A stretch of DNA of 64,000 bases from Pseudomonas sp. RIT623 (GTDB lineage Bacteria > Pseudomonadota > Gammaproteobacteria > Pseudomonadales > Pseudomonadaceae). The stretch is taken from contig NZ_SOZA01000001.1 in assembly GCF_004519305.1 (NCBI RefSeq), positions 1 to 64,000 on the forward strand, read 5' to 3'. The position numbers and the translations under genes were made by a program. The notes under the pieces were generated by a model. It saw only the letters and a program-made list of their open reading frames with translations, made no database searches and was not told the origin of the DNA. Positions 39,058-47,773 of the stretch are shown in pieces (the first letter of the stretch is position 1; each line of letters begins with the position of its first letter).

Positions 39058-40680
39058 TCAGCGCGGTTGCCCCGGGCGTTGAGCCGAACGGCGAATCAGG
39101 CCGATCACCGGCAGCAGGCCGACCAGCACCAAGGTCAGCGCCGGCAGCGAAGCACGCGCCCATTCGCCCTCGCTGGTCATCTCGAACACGCGCACGGCCA
39201 GGGTGTCCCAGCCGAACGGCCGCATCAGCAGGGTGGCCGGCATTTCCTTGAGCACGTCGACGAACACCAGCAACGCGGCGCTCAGGGCACCGGGCACCAG
39301 CAACGGCAGATACACCTTGAAAAACAATCGTGGGCCACCGACCCCGAGGCTGCGCGAAGCCTCCGGCAGCGACGGACGGATGCGCTCCAGGCTGCTTTCC
39401 AGCGGGCCGTAGGCCACGGCAATGAAGCGCACCAGGTAGGCCAGCAGCAAGGCCGACAGACTGCCCAGCAGCAGCGGCTTGCCCGCGCCGCCCAGCCACT
39501 GCGACAACGGGATCACCAACTGGTTGTCCAGGTAGCTGAACGCCAGCATGATCGACACCGCCAGCACCGAGCCGGGCAGCGCATAGCCCAGGTTGGCCAG
39601 GCCGACCCCGGCACGGATACCGGCAGTCGGGGCCTGCCGTCTGGCGAACGCCAGAAGCATGGCCACGCTGACCGTGATCAGCGCCGCCATGGCCCCTAGG
39701 TACAGAGTGTGCATGACCAGGCCGACATAGCGCTCGTCGAGGTCGTGCCGCCCGCGCTGCCAGAACCACGCCAGCAACTGCAGCATCGGAATGACGAAGG
39801 CACAGGCGAACACCAGCAGGCACCAGCCACTGGCAGCCAACGCCTTGATACCCCGCAAGTGATAAAGCGCCTGCGCCCTCGGGCGCTCATTGCCGCTGCG
39901 GCTGGCGCCGCGGGCCCGGCGCTCGCCATACAGCACCAGCATCACCGCCAGCAGTAGCAGGCTGGCCAGCTGCGCCGCGCTAGACAGGCTGAAGAAGCCG
40001 TACCAGGTCTTGTAGATGGCCGTGGTGAAGGTGTCGAAGTTGAACACCGCCACCGCGCCGAAATCGGCCAGGGTCTCCATCAATGCCAGGGCGATGCCGG
40101 CGCCGATGGCCGGCCGCGCCATGGGCAAGGCCACCCGCCAGAAGGCCTGCAACGGTGACAGCCCCAACACCCGCGCCGCCTCCATCAGGCCCTTGCCCTG
40201 GGCCAGGAAGGCGCTACGCGCCAACAGGTAGACATAGGGGTAGAACACCAGCACCAGTACCGTGATCACGCCACCGGTGGAGCGCACCCTGGGCAGGCGC
40301 ATGGGCCCGAACACCTCGCGCAGCGCGGTCTGCACGGGGCCTGCAAAATCGAGCAGGCCGACGAAGACGAACGCCAGCACATAGGCCGGGATGGCGAACG
40401 GCAGCATCAGCGCCCAATCCAGCCAACGCCGGCCAGGGAATTCGCAGAGGCTGGTGAGCCACGCCAGGCTCACCCCCAGCACGGTCACGCCGATACCGAC
40501 GCCCAGCACCAGGGTCAGGGTATTGCCCAGCAGGCGACTCATCTGGGTGTCGAGCAGGTGCGACCAGATCTGGGTGTCGACCGACTGCCATGACAACAGC
40601 AAGACGCTGAGCGGCAGCAAGACCAGGGCGGCGACCAGGAAGACCGGCAGGTACCAGCGGCGTTGAGGGGTATGGGGCAA
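39058..40680 (-). CDS. Ferric iron ABC transporter permease (FbpB/SfuB type)
   Basis: A 540-residue fused double permease with about twelve membrane segments, the size of the FbpB/HitB family. It contains two coupling loops, MEAARVLGLSPLQAFWRVAL and PEASRSLGVGGPRLFFKVYL, one per half. It would form the inner-membrane channel for ferric ion delivered by the neighbouring binding protein. No ATPase gene is adjacent, so the energising subunit must be encoded elsewhere. It is on the same strand as the binding-protein gene, separated by 160 bases with a REP pair. Confidence 0.87.
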   Translation of the reverse strand: MPHTPQRRWYLPVFLVAALVLLPLSVLLLSWQSVDTQIWSHLLDTQMSRLLGNTLTLVLGVGIGVTVLGVSLAWLTSLCEFPGRRWLDWALMLPFAIPAYVLAFVFVGLLDFAGPVQTALREVFGPMRLPRVRSTGGVITVLVLVFYPYVYLLARSAFLAQGKGLMEAARVLGLSPLQAFWRVALPMARPAIGAGIALALMETLADFGAVAVFNFDTFTTAIYKTWYGFFSLSSAAQLASLLLLAVMLVLYGERRARGASRSGNERPRAQALYHLRGIKALAASGWCLLVFACAFVIPMLQLLAWFWQRGRHDLDERYVGLVMHTLYLGAMAALITVSVAMLLAFARRQAPTAGIRAGVGLANLGYALPGSVLAVSIMLAFSYLDNQLVIPLSQWLGGAGKPLLLGSLSALLLAYLVRFIAVAYGPLESSLERIRPSLPEASRSLGVGGPRLFFKVYLPLLVPGALSAALLVFVDVLKEMPATLLMRPFGWDTLAVRVFEMTSEGEWARASLPALTLVLVGLLPVIGLIRRSAQRPGQPR

Positions 40681-40700
40681 TGCTGGAGTCTCGGTAGCAG

Positions 40701-40821
40701 GTGGCGACCGCTGCGCGGTCGTTCGCGGCTAAAGCCGCTTCTACAGGCACCGTGCAATACCACGGACAACACAAAACCTGTAGGAGCGGCTTCAGCCGCG
40801 AAGGGGCCCTGGAGGGCCCCG
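40701..40821. repeat. REP pair between iron binding-protein and permease genes
   Basis: TTCGCGGCTAAAGCCGCTTC at about 40722 and GTAGGAGCGGCTTCAGCCGC at about 40780 are inverted to each other, with outer stems GACCGCTGCGCGGTC and GGGGCCCTGGAGGGCCCC. It is intra-operonic. Confidence 0.8.
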
Positions 40822-40840
40822 ACAGAATAAGCGGTGAAAC

Positions 40841-41842
40841 TCAGTTCCAGCCAGCCCGATCCATCAAGCGAATGGCTTCGGCCTGGCGCTTGCCAGCGAC
40901 TTCCACCGGGATGCTGTCGGCCTTGAAGCTACCCCAGGCCGCCACTTCCGCCGAGGGTTTCACCTTCGGGTTGGCCGGGAACTCCTGGTTGATATCGGCG
41001 AACAGCTTTTGCGCCTCTTCGCCGGTCATCCACTCCACCAGCTTCTTGGCCGCCTCTGGATGCGGCGCGTGCTTGGTCAGGCCAATGCCCGACAGGTTCA
41101 CGTGCACGCCACGGTCGCCCTGGTTGGGCCAGAACAGCTTCACCGGCAGGTCAGGTTTTTCCTTGTGCAGACGGCCGTAGTAGTAGGTGTTGACGATGCC
41201 CACGTCGCACTGACCGGCGGCGATGGCCTGGAGTACCGCGGTGTCGTCGGAGAACACGTCGGTGGACAGGTTGTTGACCCAGCCCTTGACCAGCTTTTCG
41301 GTCTCGGCTTCGCCGTGGTTCTCGATCAGGGTGGCGGTGAGCGACTGGTTGTAGACCTTCTTCGCCGTGCGCAGGCACAGGCGGCCTTCCCAATGCTTGT
41401 CGGCCAGGGCCTCGTAGGTGCTCAGTTCCTGCGGTTTGACCCGCTCGGTGGAGTAGGCGATGGTCCGCGCGCGCAGGCTCAGGCCGGTCCAATCGTGGGA
41501 CGAGGCGCGGTACTGCGCGGGGATGTTCTGCTCGATCACGCTCGACTTGATCGGTTGCAGGATACCCATCTGCTCGGCCTGCCAGAGGTTGCCGGCATCG
41601 ACGGTGAGCAGCAGGTCGGCGACGCCGTTCTGGCCCTCGGCCTTGATGCGCTGCATCAAAGGCGCTTCCTTGTCGGTAATGAACTTGATCTTGACGCCGG
41701 TCTTGGCGGTATAGGCGTCGAACACCGGCTTGATCAGCTCGTCGATGCGCGAGGAATACACCACCACTTCGTCCGCCGCCTGGGCGGTACCGCCGAACAG
41801 AGTAAGGGCCAGGGCGGCCAGAAGGGGCTTGCGGGGCAACAT
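40841..41842 (-). CDS. Periplasmic ferric iron-binding protein (FbpA/HitA type)
   Basis: A 333-residue exported binding protein. It has a signal peptide ([18 protein letters not shown] then TAQA) and the mature start [19 protein letters not shown]. Domain features are [38 protein letters not shown] and [12 protein letters not shown], whose adjacent tyrosines are the iron ligands in FbpA-like proteins. It is first in a two-gene operon with the permease. A weak palindrome at 41874-41894 upstream might be a Fur-type site, but the match is poor. Confidence 0.88.
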   Translation of the reverse strand: MLPRKPLLAALALTLFGGTAQAADEVVVYSSRIDELIKPVFDAYTAKTGVKIKFITDKEAPLMQRIKAEGQNGVADLLLTVDAGNLWQAEQMGILQPIKSSVIEQNIPAQYRASSHDWTGLSLRARTIAYSTERVKPQELSTYEALADKHWEGRLCLRTAKKVYNQSLTATLIENHGEAETEKLVKGWVNNLSTDVFSDDTAVLQAIAAGQCDVGIVNTYYYGRLHKEKPDLPVKLFWPNQGDRGVHVNLSGIGLTKHAPHPEAAKKLVEWMTGEEAQKLFADINQEFPANPKVKPSAEVAAWGSFKADSIPVEVAGKRQAEAIRLMDRAGWN

Positions 41843-41873
41843 CGGGGGTACTCCTCGCTGAGTTTAGAGGTGC

Positions 41874-41894
41874 AAATGGTAGTGAATCCCATTT
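41874..41894. promoter_or_regulatory. Imperfect palindrome upstream of iron-binding protein gene
   Basis: AAATGG and CCATTT at the ends of a 21-base block flank AGTGAAT, roughly symmetrical, about 32 bases before the start codon. The position and the gene served suggest iron control, but the similarity to the classic Fur box is low. Confidence 0.25.
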
Positions 41895-41935
41895 TGCGAC
41901 TCATCTGCCGAGCAGTTACCAGATGTTGCAGGGAC

Positions 41936-42022
41936 TGCTACGCAGTCCTTTCGCGACACAAGGCCGCTCCTACAGGGATTGCACAGTACCTGTGTCGCGA
42001 AAGGGCCGCATAGCGGCCCCGC
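41936..42022. repeat. REP pair between ubiI and the iron transport operon
   Basis: GACACAAGGCCGCTCCTACA at about 41955 and the related unit CCTGTGTCGCGAAAGGGCCG at about 41990, with stems GGACTGCTACGCAGTCC and GGGCCGCATAGCGGCCC. The second unit lacks the usual GTAGGAGCGGCCTT part, suggesting deletion. Confidence 0.75.
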
Positions 42023-42026
42023 CATC

Positions 42027-43250
42027 TCAAGCCCGGGCCAGCTCCGGCAGGTCCCCGGACAACCCCAACGCCTGACGCACGAACACCGCCTTGGCCTCGG
42101 GCAACTGCTCCACCAGCTTCAAGCCGCTGTTGCGCAACCAGCGCAACGGCAGCGGATTGGCCTGGAACAAGCGCTCGAAGCCCTCCATCGCCGCCATCAA
42201 CGCCAGGTTGTGCGGCATGCGCCGGCGCTCGAAGCGGCTCAGCACCTTCACATCCGCCAGGCGCTCGCCGCGCTCGCAGGCACGGACCAGTTCCTCGGCC
42301 AGCACCGCGGCATCGAGAAAGCCCAGGTTGACGCCCTGCCCCGCCAATGGATGGATGGTATGGGCCGCATCGCCGATCAGCGCCAGCCCTTCCTGCACGT
42401 ATCGCTTGGCATGCCGTTGACGCAGCGGCACACAGACCCTCGGATCGGCCTCGAGCACCTCGCCCAGGCGCCCTTCGAAGGCCCGTTCGAGCGCCGCGCA
42501 GAACGCCGCATCGTCCAGCGCCATGGCCTGTTCTGCCTGCTCCGGCGTGGTCGACCAGACGATCGAGCACCAGTCCTGGCCGCCATCGCGGCGCAACGGC
42601 AGGAACGCCAGCGGCCCTTCATCGGTGAAACGCTGCCAGGCGGTGGCCTGGTGCGCCTGGCTGCAACGCACGCTGGTGACGATGGCGTGGTGCAGGTAAT
42701 CCCATTCGCGGGTCTGGCAACCAGCCAGACGTCGCACCGCCGAGTTGGCGCCATCGGCGGCGATCACCAAAGGCGCGCGCAGCTTGCGGCCGTCGGCCAG
42801 GGTCAGCAGCCAGTCATCGCCGGAGCGGCGCAACTGCTCCAGGCGGGCATTGGGCAGCAAGCCGACATCGCTGTCGTGCAGGCGCTCCAGCAAGCCGTCC
42901 TGGACCACCCGGTTCTCGACGATATGGCCCAGCACCTGGGCATGCACACTGGCCGCCGAGAAGTGGATCTCGCCGGTGCCGCTGCCATCCCAGACCTGCA
43001 TGTCCGAATACGGCGACACCCGCCGCCGGGCGATGCCTTCCCAGGCCCCCAGGCGCTCGAGGATGCGCTGGCTGGCCGCCGACAGGGCACTGACCCGCGG
43101 CTCGAACGGCGCCTCGTGGTCAAAAGGCTTGACCGTCAGCGGCCCGCCATCGAGCAGGACCACTTCCAGGCCGCTGTGACGCAGGGCCAACGCCAGGGCG
43201 CTGCCGACCATACCGGCACCGACAATCAACAGATCTGCGCGCGTTTCCAT
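42027..43250 (-). CDS. ubiI: UbiI-type FAD monooxygenase of ubiquinone synthesis
   Basis: A 407-residue UbiH/UbiI/UbiF-family flavin hydroxylase. It has the FAD dinucleotide site LLIVGAGMVGSALALALRHS (residues 8-27), the DG motif LVIAADGANSAVRRLAG and the second FAD motif LALIGDAAHTIHPLAGQG then VNLGFLDA. The gene order ubiI, DUF4442 gene, ubiH, pepP matches P. aeruginosa, where the PA5221-type enzyme hydroxylates C5 of the ring; assignment to UbiI rather than UbiF or UbiH rests on that order. It starts 3 bases after the DUF4442 gene ends, so it is in the same operon. Confidence 0.85.
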   Translation of the reverse strand: METRADLLIVGAGMVGSALALALRHSGLEVVLLDGGPLTVKPFDHEAPFEPRVSALSAASQRILERLGAWEGIARRRVSPYSDMQVWDGSGTGEIHFSAASVHAQVLGHIVENRVVQDGLLERLHDSDVGLLPNARLEQLRRSGDDWLLTLADGRKLRAPLVIAADGANSAVRRLAGCQTREWDYLHHAIVTSVRCSQAHQATAWQRFTDEGPLAFLPLRRDGGQDWCSIVWSTTPEQAEQAMALDDAAFCAALERAFEGRLGEVLEADPRVCVPLRQRHAKRYVQEGLALIGDAAHTIHPLAGQGVNLGFLDAAVLAEELVRACERGERLADVKVLSRFERRRMPHNLALMAAMEGFERLFQANPLPLRWLRNSGLKLVEQLPEAKAVFVRQALGLSGDLPELARA

Positions 43251-43253
43251 GCC

Positions 43254-43736
43254 TTACGCCTGCCTCGCTTGCGGCTTGAGCCGCACATATAGGGTTTTGT
43301 CGACCCGCGCCACCAGCTCGCCGGCACCGTCGCGGATCTCCACCTGCAACCGGGGCAGGTACTTCTTGCCGCTGGCGGTCTGCTGGCGGATCTCGTCCAG
43401 CAGCGCGTCGTCGACGTGGAATTGGGCATACACCGGGCCCTTGCCCGGAGCGATGAAATCGATGCTGGCGGCCTTGTCCCAGACGATGTAGTCGCGCCCC
43501 AGTTGCTCGATGAGCAGCAGCATGTAGAACGGGTCGACCATGGCATACAGGCTGCCGCCGAACTGGGTGCCGACGTAGTTGCGATTCCACCGCGTCAGCT
43601 TCATGCGCACCTTGACGCTACGCATGTCCGGGCTGATTTCCTGGATATGAATGCCGGCCCCCAGGTAGGGCGGGTAGAGGTTCAGCAGCCAGCGCAGCAT
43701 TCGGGCGCGGCGCGCAAGCCTGCGCGAATCGCTCAT
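43254..43736 (-). CDS. DUF4442 hotdog-fold protein
   Basis: A 160-residue protein with a hotdog-like fold (DUF4442): RWLLNLYPPYLGAGIHIQEI, then RMKLTRWNRNYVGTQFGGSL with an NYVGTQFGG element like that of thioesterases, and FYMLLLIEQLGRDYIVWDK. The reaction is not known. It sits inside the ubi operon: its start overlaps the ubiH stop as ATGA and it is followed closely by ubiI. The context hints at a lipid or quinone role, but this is only inference. Confidence 0.8.
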   Translation of the reverse strand: MSDSRRLARRARMLRWLLNLYPPYLGAGIHIQEISPDMRSVKVRMKLTRWNRNYVGTQFGGSLYAMVDPFYMLLLIEQLGRDYIVWDKAASIDFIAPGKGPVYAQFHVDDALLDEIRQQTASGKKYLPRLQVEIRDGAGELVARVDKTLYVRLKPQARQA

Positions 43737-44932
43737 GCCCGGCCTCGCGGGTCAGGGCGGGTGCCCAGGCCCATGGCCTGGCGGGCGAACCAGCTTCTGG
43801 CCGGCGGCAGCAGGTCCAGGCCGAGCAGGCCCAGGTTGCGTCCGGCCGCCAGCAGCGGCTGGGCGCTGCCGAACAGGCGGGTGACCTGGTCGGAGAAGCC
43901 GATGGTCAGGGCCTGGTCGAGGCGCTGGCGCTGGTGATAGGCCTGCAGGGTCGCCAGGTCGCCGGGGAGCGCCGGGCCGGCCAGCAGCGCCTCGGCCAGC
44001 GATTGCACGTCGCGCAGCGACAGGTTGAACCCCTGTCCGGCGATCGGGTGCAGGCTGTGAGCGGCGTTGCCGAGCACCACCAGGTGCGGGCGCACCTGTT
44101 CCTCGGCCTCGACCAGCGACAAGGGGTAGAGATGCCGGGCGCCGACCTGGCGCAAGGCGCCGAGGCGATAGCCGAAGGCGTCCTGCAGCTCGCCCAGGAA
44201 ACTGCGTTCGTCCAGCTCGGCCAGGCGCTTGGCGTCCATCCCCTGACGGGTCCAGACCAGCGCGCAGCGATTTTCCGGCAGCGGCAGCAAGGCCATTGGG
44301 CCTTGTTCGGTGAAGCGTTCGAAGGCTTGTCCGGCATGGGCCTCGCCGGGGGTGATGTTGGCGATCAACGCGCTCTGGTCGTAGGGCGTGCGCCGCACAT
44401 GGATGCCCAACTGCTCGCGCAGGCCAGAACGCCCGCCGTCGGCCAATACCGCCAGGTCGCACTCCAGCGAGGTGTCGTCATCCAGTTGCAGGCGGTAGCC
44501 CCCGGCAATGGCCTGCATCGCCTTGACCTCGGCTGGGCAGCGCCACTGGATGACATCGCTGTCGATCGCCTGCCACAGGCACTGGCCGAGCCAGGCGTTT
44601 TCCACCACGTAACCCAGCGCCGGCACGCCTTCTTCCTGGGCTTCCAGGCGGGTGGCGCCGAAGCGGCCGCGGTCGGACACCTGGATCTGCAAGATCGGCT
44701 CGGCGCGGCGGCTGATGGTTTGCCACAGGCCCAGGTGCTCGTAGATCTGCCGGGTACCGTAGGACAGCGCCGACGAGCGGGCGTCATAGCTGGGCTGGAA
44801 GCTGTCGCCTGGGGCGAACGGCTCGATCAGCAGGATCTTCCAGCCGCGGGCCTTGGCCGCGCCCTGCAGCGTGAGGGCCAGGCTGGCCCCGACCAGGCCG
44901 CCACCGATGATCGCCAGGTTGACCCGGTTCAT
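43733..44932 (-). CDS. ubiH: 2-octaprenyl-6-methoxyphenol hydroxylase UbiH
   Basis: A 399-residue FAD monooxygenase, paralogue of UbiI. It has the FAD motif LAIIGGGLVGASLALTLQG (residues 6-24), the characteristic YDARSSALSYGTRQIYEHLG, ADGGRSGLREQLG, and GNAAHSLHPIAGQGFNLSLR. It hydroxylates the ubiquinone ring at the membrane in the aerobic pathway. It is coupled by ATGA overlaps with pepP upstream and the DUF4442 gene downstream. Confidence 0.92.
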   Translation of the reverse strand: MNRVNLAIIGGGLVGASLALTLQGAAKARGWKILLIEPFAPGDSFQPSYDARSSALSYGTRQIYEHLGLWQTISRRAEPILQIQVSDRGRFGATRLEAQEEGVPALGYVVENAWLGQCLWQAIDSDVIQWRCPAEVKAMQAIAGGYRLQLDDDTSLECDLAVLADGGRSGLREQLGIHVRRTPYDQSALIANITPGEAHAGQAFERFTEQGPMALLPLPENRCALVWTRQGMDAKRLAELDERSFLGELQDAFGYRLGALRQVGARHLYPLSLVEAEEQVRPHLVVLGNAAHSLHPIAGQGFNLSLRDVQSLAEALLAGPALPGDLATLQAYHQRQRLDQALTIGFSDQVTRLFGSAQPLLAAGRNLGLLGLDLLPPARSWFARQAMGLGTRPDPRGRA

Positions 44933-46263
44933 GCGGCGTCCTTGCGAGCGGCAAGCATCAGCGCCTCGATTTCGGCGACCGTGCGCGGCACGCCTGAAGT
45001 GAGGATTTCACAGCCTTGTCTGGTCACTACCACGTCGTCCTCGATCCTTACGCCAATACCGCGCCACTTCTTCGCGACGCTGGTGTTGTCGGCGCCAATG
45101 TAGATGCCCGGTTCCACGGTCAGCGCCATGCCCGGCTCGAGCACGCGCCACTGGCCGCCGACCTTGTATTCGCCGACATCGTGCACGTCCATGCCCAGCC
45201 AGTGCCCGGCGCGGTGCATGTAGAAGGCGCGGTAGGCCTCGCTGTCGATCAGCGCCTGCACCTCGCCCTTGAGCAGCCCCAGCTCCACCAGGCCGGCGGT
45301 GATCACCCGCACGGTGGCCTCGTGGGCGTGGTTCCAGTGCTTGCCTGGGGCGATCTCGGCGAACGCGGCGGCCTGGGCGGCGAGCACCAGCTCGTAGATG
45401 GCCTTCTGCTCTGGCGAGAAGCGCCCGCTGACCGGGAAGGTGCGGGTGATGTCGCTGGCATAGCAATCGATCTCGCAACCGGCGTCGATCAGCACCAGGT
45501 CGCCGTCCCTGAGCGGCGCGTCGTTCTGCTGGTAATGCAGGATGCAGCCATTGCGCCCGGCGGCGACGATCGAGCCGTAGGCCGGCATCTTCGCCCCGCC
45601 CTGGCGGAACACGTAGTCCAGCTCGGCTTCCAGGCTGTATTCGTGCAGCCCGGCGCGGCAGGCCTGCATGGCCCGCACATGGGCACGGGCGGAAATCGCC
45701 GCGGCTGCGCGCATCACCTTCACTTCCGCCGCCGATTTATACAGGCGCATGTCGTGCAGCAGATGATCCAGGGCAACGAACTCGTTCGGCGGCTGCGCGC
45801 CCAGGCGCGCCTTGGAGCGGATCACGTTGATCCAGTCCATCAGCCGGCGGTCGAATTCGGGGTTGCCGCCCATGTTGCTGTAGACCCGCTCGCGGCCTTC
45901 GATCAGGCCGGGGAGGATCTCGTCGATATCGCTGATGGGGAAGGCATCGTCAGCGCCGAAATCACGCACCGCGCCGTCCTGGCCGGCCCGCAGGCCATCC
46001 CACTGCTCGCGCTCGGGGTTGCGCTCGCGGCAGAACAACACGTACTCGCCATGCTCGCGGCCAGGGATCAGCGCGATCACCGCCTCGGGCTCGGGGAAGC
46101 CGCTCAGGTACTGGAAATCGCTGTCCTGGCGGTAGACGTGCTCGACGTCGCGGTTGCGGATGGCGACCGCGGCGGCGGGCAGGATGGCGATGCTGTTGGG
46201 GACCATCTGCGCCATCAGCGCCTTGCGCCGACGGGCGTACTCCGCCTTGGGTATGTGGCTCAT
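44929..46263 (-). CDS. pepP: Xaa-Pro aminopeptidase PepP
   Basis: A 444-residue M24B metallopeptidase that removes an N-terminal residue preceding proline. The metal ligands lie in VLIDAGCEIDCYASDITRTF (two Asp), HRAGHWLGMDVHDVGEY (His), VEPGIYIG (Glu) and GVRIEDDVVVT (Glu). The N-terminal creatinase-like domain spans about 1-170. The start at 46263 is the ATG of MSHIPKAEYARRR; an in-frame TTG two codons upstream is less likely. It is upstream of ubiH in the same operon, downstream of ygfB. Confidence 0.95.
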   Translation of the reverse strand: MSHIPKAEYARRRKALMAQMVPNSIAILPAAAVAIRNRDVEHVYRQDSDFQYLSGFPEPEAVIALIPGREHGEYVLFCRERNPEREQWDGLRAGQDGAVRDFGADDAFPISDIDEILPGLIEGRERVYSNMGGNPEFDRRLMDWINVIRSKARLGAQPPNEFVALDHLLHDMRLYKSAAEVKVMRAAAAISARAHVRAMQACRAGLHEYSLEAELDYVFRQGGAKMPAYGSIVAAGRNGCILHYQQNDAPLRDGDLVLIDAGCEIDCYASDITRTFPVSGRFSPEQKAIYELVLAAQAAAFAEIAPGKHWNHAHEATVRVITAGLVELGLLKGEVQALIDSEAYRAFYMHRAGHWLGMDVHDVGEYKVGGQWRVLEPGMALTVEPGIYIGADNTSVAKKWRGIGVRIEDDVVVTRQGCEILTSGVPRTVAEIEALMLAARKDAA

Positions 46264-46284
46264 GGGCAAACGACCCCGATCAGA

Positions 46285-46839
46285 TCAGTGCAGCGATGGC
46301 TTTGGCGCAGGCGCTTCGGGCTTGGCCAGCTCGGTGTACAGCAGCAGCGGGGCGACGCGCAGGTACTCCATGACTTCCATGTAGTCGCTCTCGCCGTCCT
46401 CGGACTCTTCCAGCGCTTCCTGGACCTGCGAGATGGCCACCAGGTCCTGCAGGACCTCCTTGGCATCGGTGGACAGGTCCTTGCCACCGGCGTTCAGGCC
46501 GAAACCGGTGATGAAGCCCTGGCACCACTGGCCCAGCGCGGTGGCGCGGTCGCTGAGTGCGGCATCATCGGAAGGCAGCAGCAGGACGATGGCGACGTCC
46601 TCGCCGGTGAGCTCGGCCTTGACCATCTCTTGCAGGCCGACCAGGGCGTTGCGGACAGTGTCACCGGGCTCGGTCTCGAGCAGCTGGGCGGCGTCGGCCA
46701 GCCAGGCATCGGCATCGAAGCCGGCGCCGGCGCAGCTGCGGCCGATCAGCAGGCCATGCAGCTCGGCGGGGGTGACAGGATGGCCATTGCTCGACAGCAG
46801 CATGGCGAAGGCGACGTAGGGCGATTGGGTATTGGGCAT
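46285..46839 (-). CDS. ygfB: UPF0149 family protein YgfB
   Basis: A 184-residue helical protein of the UPF0149/YgfB family: [52 protein letters not shown] and [20 protein letters not shown]. In P. aeruginosa YgfB is reported to influence AmpDh3 expression and beta-lactam resistance; nothing in this sequence tests that. It is the first gene of the ygfB-pepP-ubiH operon and divergent from the ZapB-like gene. Confidence 0.9.
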   Translation of the reverse strand: MPNTQSPYVAFAMLLSSNGHPVTPAELHGLLIGRSCAGAGFDADAWLADAAQLLETEPGDTVRNALVGLQEMVKAELTGEDVAIVLLLPSDDAALSDRATALGQWCQGFITGFGLNAGGKDLSTDAKEVLQDLVAISQVQEALEESEDGESDYMEVMEYLRVAPLLLYTELAKPEAPAPKPSLH

Positions 46840-46983
46840 GGTCTGCTAGGCGCCAGGCGGCGCAATGACTAGAATGAAGACCTTGTATCCTAGCACCGGC
46901 AGGCGCGCCAAGACCATCAGCACTGGCCGCCGGGGGCCCGAGGCAGGCATGATCGGCAGGTGCGTAACGATGGAGCGAATCGA

Positions 46984-47202
46984 GTGCAACCCATGCAAGA
47001 GAACGACCTGCAAGCGCTGATGAGCCGGTTCGAGTCGCTGATCGAGCGCGTCGAGCAACTAAAACGGCAAAACGCACTCTTAGTAGCTCAGGAAAAGTCC
47101 TGGCGCGAGGAGCGCGCCCACCTCATCGACAAGAACGAGATCGCCAAACGCAAGATCGAATCGATGATCCTGCGCCTCAAGGCCCTGGAGCAAGACTCAT
47201 GA
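46984..47202 (+). CDS. TIGR02449-family coiled-coil protein
   Basis: A 72-residue, mostly coiled-coil protein (LQALMSRFESLIERVEQLKR then AQEKSWREERAHL), similar in size and heptad pattern to ZapB and to the TIGR02449 family always found next to zapA in gammaproteobacteria. The start is taken as GTG at 46984, with GGAG eight bases upstream; the ATG at 46993 is the alternative and would give 69 residues. Its stop overlaps the zapA start as ATGA. A cell-division scaffold role is inferred from position. Confidence 0.82.
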   Translation: MQPMQENDLQALMSRFESLIERVEQLKRQNALLVAQEKSWREERAHLIDKNEIAKRKIESMILRLKALEQDS

Positions 47203-47516
47203 GTTCAAGCAATAGCGTCACCGTGCAGATCCTCGACAAGGAATACTCGATCATCTGCCCACCGGAGGAACGCAACAACCTGGTCGGTGCCGCGCGTTAC
47301 CTGGATGGCAAGATGCGCGAGATCCGCAGCAGCGGCAAGGTGATCGGCGCCGACCGCATCGCCGTGATGGCCGCGCTGAACATCACCCACGAGCTGCTGC
47401 ACCGCCAGGAGCGCCCGGAAGCCACCAGCGGTGGCGCCACCCGCGAGCAGGTACGCGAACTGCTCGAACGCGTGGATCAGGCGCTGTCCGACGATCCGGT
47501 TAGCAAAAACGACTGA
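47199..47516 (+). CDS. zapA: Cell division protein ZapA
   Basis: A 105-residue protein that bundles FtsZ filaments at the division ring. It has the N-terminal beta strand SNSVTVQILDKEYSIICPPE, then AARYLDGKMREIRSSGKVIG and the coiled coil DRIAVMAALNITHELLHRQ. It is coupled to the upstream coiled-coil gene and followed within 20 bases by the 6S RNA, the conserved gammaproteobacterial order. Confidence 0.94.
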   Translation: MSSSNSVTVQILDKEYSIICPPEERNNLVGAARYLDGKMREIRSSGKVIGADRIAVMAALNITHELLHRQERPEATSGGATREQVRELLERVDQALSDDPVSKND

Positions 47517-47528
47517 GATTGGTATACT
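47500..47528 (+). promoter_or_regulatory. Promoter of 6S RNA
   Basis: The -10 box TATACT at 47523-47528 and the -35-like TTAGCA at 47500-47505 are 17 bases apart. The expected start falls at about 47535, where the folded 6S RNA begins. The -35 part overlaps the last codons of zapA. Confidence 0.65.
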
Positions 47529-47534
47529 GGCGCC

Positions 47535-47713
47535 ACTCCCTGGGGGATGCGCCAGTCGGTTATGTCCCTGAGCCGATACGCACAACCACGGGGGTTGCAC
47601 GCTGGGGCCGGTGTGCATGTCCGCCCGACGGAAAGCCTTAACGCCCCCTGCAATCTCCACCTTGAACTTTCGGGTTCAAGGGCTACACCGATAGCGGTCT
47701 TGTCGGGGAGCCT
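47535..47713 (+). ncRNA. ssrS: 6S RNA
   Basis: A regulatory RNA of about 180 nt that binds sigma-70 RNA polymerase in stationary phase. It is supported by position between zapA and fau, a terminal stem CTCCC (about 47536-47540) with GGGGAG (47705-47710), a central region rich in paired G and C with an internal bubble, and the near-3' hairpin CTTGAAC / GTTCAAG (47661-47680) followed by GGCTACACCG, typical of Pseudomonas 6S RNA. The ends are estimated to within a few bases. Confidence 0.9.
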
Positions 47714-47723
47714 GCTTCAGAAC

Positions 47724-47755
47724 TGCCCGCCTGCCACGGCGGGCATTTCGTTTTC
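47724..47755 (+). terminator. Hairpin terminator between 6S RNA and fau
   Basis: GCCCGCC / GGCGGGC with loop TGCCAC is followed by ATTTCGTTTT. It overlaps the leader of fau, so read-through into fau from the 6S promoter would be partial, consistent with the co-transcript known in enterobacteria. Confidence 0.75.
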
Positions 47756-47773
47756 TCTGGGATCGCCCGTGCC

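Noticed and set aside
45016..46872. A 618-codon open frame opposite pepP and ygfB
   Set aside because: Antisense to conserved enzymes and with no recognisable motifs.
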